A stretch of 64,000 nucleotides of DNA from Oasisia sp. SBJ-2009. Lineage: Eukaryota > Annelida > Polychaeta > Sabellida > Siboglinidae. A program made the position numbers and the translations under genes. The notes beneath the pieces were generated by a model. It was not told the DNA's origin and made no database searches. It saw nothing but the letters and a program-made list of their open reading frames with translations. Location: the NCBI GenBank assembly GCA_964017155.1, contig OZ024862.1:1372670-1436669 (forward strand), read 5' to 3'. Positions 62,201 to 64,000 of the stretch are shown here, piece by piece (within the stretch, counting starts at the first letter, position 1; the number at the start of each line of letters is the position of its first letter).

Positions 62201-63864
62201 CAAATTATTATTTGTTTAGCTGTATCAGCCAAGTAAACTGAAGCAACATGGAGTGAACATAGTCCCCAGTGAGTCTGAACGGATGTGAACCTGGTGTAAC
62301 AACTGAACACCAAATGTGATAAACACCACACTGTCTGCTTGCTGCCTGCATCATGCTGTTTGTGTAGACACAAGAAGGGAAGGGAAGCAACGAACCTCTG
62401 GAAGTACTGCAGACAGGTCTCCGCGACCCCGTCGTGGAGCGTGCCCATCGTCTCTATCACCTGCTTCTTCATCTCGTCCGTACACTCCATCGGGAAGTTC
62501 GACAGGAAGTGGTCAGCCACTGCAATGAGCGCCACCTTGGGCCAGCGCTGGAACCAGTCCATCGTGCAGCCGGAGATGAGGCCGGGGAACTTGAGAGCTC
62601 GACTGCGGAACTTTTCTCCAACCTACGACAACCACGGCAGCTCGTGTTACTTGTGCCTCAGTCTGAGAGAATGAAAGTCTACTAAGAACTCTGTGAAACA
62701 TCAGTGCTCATAGCACTCATACATTTTGTATTTTAGTAGTTTTTGATTATTTGTAATGAAAAATTAAAAGAATATTGTAAATTGAGATTTATTATAAAGC
62801 ATGCATTTCTGCCAAAATCAAAACATTTGCCCTACTATGCCAGAGTGACTTAACACCCAGTAATTACTGTAGCATGTGATTACATCTTGAAGTGATCTCA
62901 TTCAGTTATATCTGTCAGAAAAACAAAGTAATATTAATTATAATTACAATCACAATTACAACAACAAATTGATTACTAATTTTCTAAATAATCACTCGTA
63001 CATTAAAAAAAAAAACAGCATAAACAATTACATCTGTGACATAATTTGATTCACATTAATAATAATAATAATTAGGTAGCTTCTATTGTGCCTAAATCCT
63101 TAGAAACTAAGCTCCGACATGCATCAGTTAATACTTAAAGACTATGACAACACACTGCGTGGACTTACAGGGGAGAAACAGAGCACGACGTGCAGATTGT
63201 GTCGGGCGCGAGTGAGGAAGTACTCGTACAGGTTCTCATTGGTCGGTGGTCGCCGTGGATACTCCTTCTTCATGACGGGAACCAGCTCCTGCGTGATCTC
63301 ATCCATCTCATCACGCGCAAACAGGTTGGACACCTGCAGCAGACACAGTGTCACCTCACTGTCACCGTGTGTGTGTGCATGCGTGCATGTTCACTAGCTG
63401 TTTGTGTGTCCCCACTGTGTGCAAATGTCATTGTGTGTAAATATCAATGCCTATATATATGTCCCCTGTGATTGTAATTGGGGTCCCATTGAAGGTCCAT
63501 GTGAATGTCCAAATATGTGAATTGTCCTGTGTCCCAATGAGTGTAAATGTCCCCTGTGATTGTGCCAGCTTCCCTACAATTGGCCCTGGTATGTGTAGAT
63601 GTCCGTTGTGTGTCACTGTCCCGTGCGATTGAGTCCGTGTCGTTGTGTGTTTGTGTTGTTGTGAGCGTATCCATGTCATTGTGTGTTTGTGGCCCCAGTG
63701 TGTCACTCACCACGCCTGATGACAGGACGTTGTTCAGGTACTCGAGGAAGCCCTCGTCCTTGATGTCCTGGTCGGTGAAGATGAAGGAGATGCCCTTGCC
63801 CTGCTGCCCCGCCACGCGGTACAGGTACTTCAGGTCCTCCAGCAGGTTGGACACATTGTACGAC
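38453..63864 (-). CDS. DNAH8-like: Axonemal outer-arm dynein heavy chain, DNAH5/DNAH8 group, C-terminal third (22 exons)
   Basis: Dynein heavy chain motor that drives ciliary and flagellar beating. The 22 exons listed separately join in perfect phase to 4924 coding bases, 1640 residues and stop. Domains in order: end of AAA4 (ISFIFTDQD), stalk coiled coil 1 ([13 protein letters not shown]...), microtubule-binding tip ([17 protein letters not shown]), coiled coil 2, AAA5 ([19 protein letters not shown]), the [20 protein letters not shown] block, AAA6 ([15 protein letters not shown]) and the C-terminal domain ending [11 protein letters not shown]. Human DNAH5 is about 4600 residues, so roughly two thirds of the gene lie beyond 64 kb. 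Phrases [34 protein letters not shown] and [13 protein letters not shown] are closer to my memory of DNAH8 than DNAH5; an alignment should decide. The introns are packed with minisatellites, many of which copy the splice junctions. Confidence 0.93.
38837..39370 (-). other. DNAH intron without tandem array
   Basis: Donor CGTCAG|gtaaac at 39370-39369 and acceptor ctgtgacag. No array or element. Confidence 0.8.
39371..39523 (-). CDS. DNAH8-like: DNAH exon: C-terminal domain, [11 protein letters not shown]...MRQ
   Basis: 153 bp, phase 0 both sides. It reads [42 protein letters not shown]. The [15 protein letters not shown] block is invariant among axonemal dyneins. Confidence 0.95.
39524..40111 (-). 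other. DNAH intron without tandem array
   Basis: Donor GCAGAAG|gtgagt. Nothing else is seen inside. Confidence 0.75.
40112..40481 (-). CDS. DNAH8-like: DNAH exon: AAA6/C-terminal linker, (T)YQSVTAK...WQK
   Basis: 370 bp. It starts with one base (C) that completes the Thr codon left by the 41865 donor, then [41 protein letters not shown] and [21 protein letters not shown]. It ends at GTGTGGCAGAAG|gtgagt. Confidence 0.95.
40482..40600 (-). repeat. ~30-bp x 4 array beside a DNAH acceptor
   Basis: 'gtaagagacagatggt.ct.a.ac' units abut the acceptor (minus ctgtctcctacag). The first unit includes the polypyrimidine tract but no exon bases. Confidence 0.8.
40601..41144 (-). other. AT-rich part of the 40482-41864 intron
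   Basis: Runs of ATATAT near 40905-40935; no gene. The intron continues into the donor array. Confidence 0.5.
41126..41880 (-). repeat. 30-bp x 25 array of splice donors, in frame with the dynein
   Basis: Minus-strand units read CATCCTAATGCAGACATCAC|gtacgt. The exon end is ATCAC and the intron start gtacgt or gtatgt. Donor positions recur every 30 bp from 41865 down to 41145 (25 sites) and all retain GT. The frame [10 protein letters not shown] is open through the whole array with no stop. The unit includes about 20 bases of exon coding for HPNADI(T). Confidence 0.97.
41865..42127 (-). CDS. DNAH8-like: DNAH exon: AAA6, [18 protein letters not shown]...HPNADI(T)
   Basis: 263 bp with the gene-body-proximal donor. 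It reads [37 protein letters not shown] and [15 protein letters not shown], ending in AC of a split Thr codon. 24 further in-frame donors follow downstream, so the 3' boundary could lie up to 720 bp farther; I chose the first because it recreates the conserved [10 protein letters not shown] exactly. Confidence 0.9.
42128..42812 (-). other. DNAH intron without tandem array
   Basis: Donor ATCAAGAAG|gtacga. No element recognised. Confidence 0.75.
42813..43085 (-). CDS. DNAH8-like: DNAH exon: [16 protein letters not shown]...DDMDIKK
   Basis: 273 bp, phase 0 both sides. It contains [43 protein letters not shown] and [12 protein letters not shown], all hallmark strings of the axonemal dynein motor C-terminal region. 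The internal ATG is not a start codon. Confidence 0.95.
43086..43616 (-). other. DNAH intron without tandem array
   Basis: Donor CTGCAG|gtcagt. Diverged 'aatccaatatgtg..acagc' words recur a few times at 43200-43330, hinting at a decayed repeat. Confidence 0.6.
43617..43843 (-). CDS. DNAH8-like: DNAH exon: (D)[15 protein letters not shown]...FLQ
   Basis: 227 bp. Two bases complete the Asp codon from the 47294 exon, then [37 protein letters not shown] and [19 protein letters not shown]. The WVLLQNCHL block is conserved in all dyneins. Confidence 0.95.
43844..44508 (-). other. Part of the 43844-47293 DNAH intron, (TA)n patches
   Basis: TA microsatellites at about 44046-44063, 44110-44125 and 44205-44232; otherwise AT-rich with no gene. 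Confidence 0.6.
44509..44890 (-). repeat. 34-bp x 11 splice-donor array, distal block
   Basis: Eleven 34-bp units with no indels, each reading on the minus strand AACAGAAGATAG|gtgggtgcc. It is the same array as 46534-47293, split by a transposon. Confidence 0.97.
44883..46541. mobile_element. hAT-like element inserted in the donor array, 8-bp TSD
   Basis: The element spans 44891-46533 (1643 bp). Its ends are CAGACCTGTCAACTTG and the inverse of CAGAGGTGTCAACTTG. The array octamer CCTGGCAC is duplicated at 44883-44890 and 46534-46541. Subterminal 'aaaaatccttac' and 'cgtaag' repeats lie in both ends. Inside, 'cagtagtccctctcttcagcgg' at 45238 resembles a pogo/Tigger-type terminus and may mark a nested fragment. 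No transposase ORF: the 67-codon ORF at 45318 shows no domain. Confidence 0.9.
46534..47293 (-). repeat. 34-bp x 22 splice-donor array, proximal block
   Basis: Twenty-two units in exact 34-bp register up to the true donor at 47293-47292. Each copies the last 13 exon bases (AAACAGAAGATAG) plus gtgggt. Variants 'ctacctgg', 'ctacccag' and 'ctaccagg' are interspersed. With the distal block this gives 33 decoy donors plus the genuine one. Confidence 0.97.
47294..47615 (-). CDS. DNAH8-like: DNAH exon: [11 protein letters not shown]...AKKQKI
   Basis: 322 bp. It reads [75 protein letters not shown]. It ends with one base G of the codon completed at 43843. SWCPDR and LLSMGSDPT are strongly conserved dynein blocks. 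Confidence 0.95.
47616..48033 (-). other. DNAH intron without tandem array
   Basis: Donor GGACCAG|gtacag. No element. Confidence 0.75.
48034..48155 (-). CDS. DNAH8-like: DNAH exon: (G)[10 protein letters not shown]...FSGVLDQ
   Basis: 122 bp. It reads [19 protein letters not shown] then [21 protein letters not shown]. It is not evident from ATG-initiated ORFs, but phase (2 nt in, 0 out), splice sites and the [12 protein letters not shown] block make it certain. Confidence 0.93.
48345..48535 (-). CDS. DNAH8-like: DNAH exon: (R)[14 protein letters not shown]...TLIKG
   Basis: 191 bp. It reads [41 protein letters not shown] and [15 protein letters not shown] is invariant in dyneins. The adjoining 189-bp intron 48156-48344 is array-free. 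Confidence 0.95.
48536..49273 (-). other. DNAH intron without tandem array
   Basis: Donor ATAGCAAG|gtctgt. Nothing recognisable inside. Confidence 0.7.
49274..49632 (-). CDS. DNAH8-like: DNAH exon: [14 protein letters not shown]...FDLSIA(R)
   Basis: 359 bp, acceptor gtcccacag|GAGCTG. It reads [57 protein letters not shown] and [17 protein letters not shown]. The ARGS.LYFLI block is part of AAA6. Confidence 0.96.
49650..50587 (-). repeat. 31-bp x ~30 minisatellite with 62-bp higher-order period
   Basis: Units of 'gaccacactagggggagtgt' plus an 11-base variable tail. Between about 49865 and 50430 the tails alternate strictly 'gaacgtaggac' and 'gaatgtaggac', i.e. a dimeric 62-bp higher-order repeat. 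It begins ~20 bp from the acceptor at 49633. On the minus strand each unit ends a C-rich run with 'ccccctag', an acceptor-like word, but no exon bases are included. Confidence 0.96.
50588..50918 (-). other. Array-free rest of the 49633-50918 intron
   Basis: Donor AAGTCT|gtgagt at 50918. AT-rich; nothing recognised. Confidence 0.6.
50919..51257 (-). CDS. DNAH8-like: DNAH exon: [15 protein letters not shown]...ILTEKS
   Basis: 339 bp, phase 0. It reads [59 protein letters not shown] and [20 protein letters not shown]. TTKLPNPxYxPE is the signature just before AAA6 helix insertions and is present in every dynein heavy chain. Confidence 0.96.
51258..51744 (-). other. Unique part of the 51258-52953 intron
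   Basis: No gene or repeat before the donor array begins. Confidence 0.6.
51745..52959 (-). repeat. 31-bp x 39 splice-donor array
   Basis: Minus-strand units read GGTCATGAACTACAG|gtaggtcagaga; the first part is the exon end (GGHELQ). Thirty-nine units plus the true donor at 52953-52952. One unit is 29 bp, all others 31. Variants (CTATAG, CTACGG before gtaggt) still keep GT. 31 is not a multiple of three, and read-through from the exon meets TGA within about 25 bases. Confidence 0.96.
52954..53109 (-). CDS. DNAH8-like: DNAH exon: [19 protein letters not shown]...GGHELQ
   Basis: 156 bp, 52 codons, phase 0. It reads [39 protein letters not shown] and [13 protein letters not shown]. There is no ATG ORF over it. 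WxLQGLPxDxLSxQNGIIV is a hallmark of axonemal dyneins (AAA5-AAA6). Both its ends, acceptor and donor, have been tandemly amplified. Confidence 0.95.
53080..53990 (-). repeat. 60-bp x 15 splice-acceptor array
   Basis: On the minus strand each unit reads ccctgttgtag|ACTGGACTGTGGGCTCTACA then GGTCTGC or variants. This is the acceptor plus the first ~26 exon bases (TGLWALQGL). Acceptors recur exactly every 60 bp from 53109 to 53949 (14 extra copies). Two flavours, 'agcagccctt' and 'agtagacctt', alternate in part (120-bp dimers). The TAG of each acceptor is in the exon's reading frame. Confidence 0.97.
53991..54215 (-). other. Unique part of the 53110-54215 intron
   Basis: Donor AAACCATG|gtttgt. 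Nothing else. Confidence 0.6.
54216..54384 (-). CDS. DNAH8-like: DNAH exon: AAA5, (R)[18 protein letters not shown]...NQTM
   Basis: 169 bp. One base completes Arg from exon 55050, then [37 protein letters not shown] and [13 protein letters not shown]. LSYxGPF marks AAA5 entry right after stalk coiled coil 2. The donor is somewhat weak (gtttgt) but restores the MLxxxxTxxxWxLQGLP spacing. Confidence 0.93.
54342..54624 (-). repeat. 70-bp splice-acceptor array, exon copy plus 3
   Basis: 'aggacaggaaggctgtggcc' recurs at 54344, 54414, 54484 and 54554. Each unit holds the acceptor (gttgtgtttcag) plus the first 42-43 exon bases ([13 protein letters not shown]). Copies are almost identical (one C/T difference in a CATGACRTC word), so this amplification is young. 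Confidence 0.96.
54625..55049 (-). other. Unique part of the 54385-55049 intron
   Basis: Donor ATTGGAAG|gtgggt at 55049. No element recognised. Confidence 0.6.
55050..55177 (-). CDS. DNAH8-like: DNAH exon: end of stalk coiled coil 2, [13 protein letters not shown]...QIG(R)
   Basis: 128 bp. It reads [40 protein letters not shown]. GLxGExxRW is the conserved end of the stalk before AAA5. Confidence 0.95.
55157..55812 (-). repeat. 40-bp x 16 splice-acceptor array
   Basis: Minus-strand units read gagtctgttacag|AGGCTCATAGATGATGCTGA. This is the acceptor plus the first ~20 exon bases (RLIDDAD). About 15 extra copies at 40-bp spacing, one of 41. Variants: gtatgttacag, GATTATGC. All keep AG. 40 is not a multiple of three. 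Confidence 0.97.
55813..56075 (-). other. Unique part of the 55178-56075 intron
   Basis: Donor AGAAACAG|gtcggt. Nothing else is seen. Confidence 0.6.
56076..56213 (-). CDS. DNAH8-like: DNAH exon: stalk coiled coil 2, [11 protein letters not shown]...MAEKQ
   Basis: 138 bp, phase 0. It reads [46 protein letters not shown]. Heptad hydrophobics with many E, Q and K fit the returning stalk helix. Confidence 0.95.
56214..56390 (-). repeat. (ACACAACATG)-type short repeat beside a DNAH acceptor
   Basis: 5/10-bp units (acaacatgac, acataacata) begin right at the acceptor's polypyrimidine tract (minus tgttctgtgttgtag). No exon bases copied. Confidence 0.85.
56391..57016 (-). other. Unique part of the 56214-57016 intron
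   Basis: A 38-bp 'ctccagctaggaca..ctctt.caagaaaca' unit occurs about three times at 56391-56468. Otherwise plain. Confidence 0.5.
57017..57232 (-). CDS. DNAH8-like: DNAH exon: stalk tip to coiled coil 2, [11 protein letters not shown]...EVLPLK
   Basis: 216 bp, phase 0. It reads [59 protein letters not shown]. The second half of the microtubule-binding domain; LxWxxAMxxYxxxxKxVxP is the family signature. Confidence 0.96.
57233..57657 (-). other. Unique part of the 57233-57808 intron
   Basis: AT-rich; nothing recognised. Confidence 0.6.
57658..57820 (-). repeat. 31/32-bp splice-donor array, 4 extra copies
   Basis: Donor-equivalent positions are 57684, 57716, 57747, 57778 and the real one 57809. 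Each unit copies the exon end TCTCTCAAG plus gtacagtgg; variants include CACTCAAG, GAGCTCAAG and gtaggg. The smallest donor array in the gene. Confidence 0.93.
57809..58141 (-). CDS. DNAH8-like: DNAH exon: stalk coiled coil 1 and microtubule-binding tip
   Basis: 333 bp, phase 0. It reads [80 protein letters not shown]. KPPxLIxxxMDxxxxL is the conserved start of the microtubule-binding domain. Confidence 0.96.
58430..59385 (-). repeat. 30/32-bp x ~31 minisatellite in the 58142-60024 intron
   Basis: Units 'gggcagagagagagggaacg' plus 'cttcctacat', with 30-, 31- and 32-bp variants from GA slippage inside the unit. No exon bases. Three long + ORFs through it (ERERFLHGQ etc.) are artefacts of the repeat. 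Confidence 0.96.
59500..60012 (-). repeat. ~74-bp x 7 minisatellite beside a DNAH donor
   Basis: Units with 'gttgcagtaaaggactagga', 'tcacacaggtcacattggct' and 'gtaaccaatgcgagggtgac'. The array starts about 13 bp inside the intron from the donor at 60024 and copies intron bases only. Confidence 0.92.
60025..60140 (-). CDS. DNAH8-like: DNAH exon: stalk coiled coil 1, (G)[11 protein letters not shown]...VLKE
   Basis: 116 bp. It reads [38 protein letters not shown]. Start of the outgoing stalk helix. Confidence 0.94.
60410..61585 (-). repeat. 29-bp x ~40 minisatellite in the 60141-61701 intron
   Basis: Units 'gaggagtgacatggaggtga' plus 'cagaggact', with point variants and a few shortened units. 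29 bp is not divisible by three, yet all three minus frames are open for hundreds of codons ([11 protein letters not shown]) because the unit lacks stop triplets. Not derived from exon sequence. Confidence 0.96.
61702..61820 (-). CDS. DNAH8-like: DNAH exon: (R)[15 protein letters not shown]...ERMNT(G)
   Basis: 119 bp. It reads [39 protein letters not shown]. [10 protein letters not shown] is the near-invariant AAA4-to-stalk transition of axonemal dyneins. Confidence 0.96.
61821..62395 (-). other. DNAH intron without tandem array
   Basis: Donor TTCCAGAG|gttcgt. Nothing recognisable. Confidence 0.7.
62396..62622 (-). CDS. DNAH8-like: DNAH exon: AAA4, [18 protein letters not shown]...YFQ(R)
   Basis: 227 bp. 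It reads [71 protein letters not shown]. RxFPxLxxxxxxDWFxxWPxxAL is a hallmark of AAA4. Confidence 0.96.
62623..63168 (-). other. DNAH intron without tandem array
   Basis: Donor TCCCCT|gtaagt. (AAT)n at 63055-63073; otherwise plain. Confidence 0.7.
63169..63333 (-). CDS. DNAH8-like: DNAH exon: AAA4, [13 protein letters not shown]...VVLCFSP
   Basis: 165 bp, 55 codons, phase 0. It reads [53 protein letters not shown] and the F..RxRxNLHVVLC.SP block are diagnostic. Confidence 0.96.
63334..63710 (-). other. DNAH intron, TG-rich
   Basis: A loose 'gtgtaaatgtcccctgtgatt' periodicity on the + strand (63420-63690). Minus donor GGCGTG|gtgagt. Confidence 0.6.
63711..63864 (-). CDS. DNAH8-like: DNAH exon (first in window): AAA4, [16 protein letters not shown]...SSGV
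   Basis: 154 bp; the first base belongs to a codon begun upstream. It reads [60 protein letters not shown] is the AAA4 Walker-B-region strand; Walker A lies outside the window. The acceptor tgtctgtag is at 63865. Confidence 0.95.
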
Positions 63865-63865
63865 C

Positions 63866-64000
63866 TACAGACACAGTCAGTGAACCATGACAACAGACAC
63901 AGATTCAGTGAACCACGACAACAGACACAGACTCAGTGAACCACGACAACAGACACAGACTCAGTGAACCACGACAACAGACACAGATTCAGTGAACCAC
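63866..64000 (-). repeat. 28-bp minisatellite beside the DNAH acceptor, runs off window
   Basis: Units 'cagtgaaccacgacaacaga' plus 'cacagatt/cacagact' begin within the acceptor's polypyrimidine tract and continue to the window edge. At least four copies. Only intron bases copied in the visible part. Confidence 0.9.

Overview
This is eukaryotic (metazoan) genomic DNA. It has spliced genes with GT-AG introns, LINE retrotransposons, TIR DNA transposons and an extreme load of micro- and minisatellites. There are no bacterial-style operons. An axonemal dynein shows that the organism has motile cilia. Base composition, CR1/L2 LINEs, a GT77 glycosyltransferase and, above all, minisatellites that straddle exon-intron boundaries make me favour a cephalochordate (amphioxus, Branchiostoma). 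That is inference; another invertebrate is possible.

Layout. 1-3.4 kb: repeats and a possible transposase relic. 4-7 kb: decayed L2/CR1-type LINE (+). 7.08-9.88 kb: DNA transposon with TA target duplication and a PHD-like zinc-finger relic. 10.26-12.03 kb: another repeat element. 12.99-19.05 kb (+): a three-exon GT77-family glycosyltransferase (590 aa predicted) whose second exon carries an in-frame 18-bp x 19 coding minisatellite. Its first intron holds a 1.29-kb hAT element with a perfect 8-bp target duplication. 21.7-24.3 kb (-): 5'-truncated CR1 LINE, then a fold-back structure around (TA)n. 24.7-38 kb: gene-poor, with tandem arrays, inverted repeats, a 265-bp direct duplication and a few splice-like ORF fragments I cannot identify.

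38.45-63.86 kb (-): the last 22 exons (about 1640 codons) of an outer-arm axonemal dynein heavy chain of the DNAH5/DNAH8 group, from AAA4 through stalk, AAA5, AAA6 and C-terminal domain to the stop. Every exon joins its neighbour in phase. The 5' two thirds of the gene lie beyond 64 kb.

Main discovery. Within the dynein gene at least seven intronic minisatellites are tandem amplifications of an exon-intron junction: four of splice donors, three of splice acceptors. An eighth amplifies the segment holding the stop codon. Each repeat unit keeps 13-43 bases of exon plus a working-looking GT or AG. The array at 41.1-41.9 kb offers 25 consecutive donors, each in frame and stop-free, so each extra unit would add exactly 10 residues to the dynein. 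The other arrays would shift frame or introduce a stop if a distal site were used. A hAT transposon has split one array with an intact 8-bp target duplication, giving a relative age.
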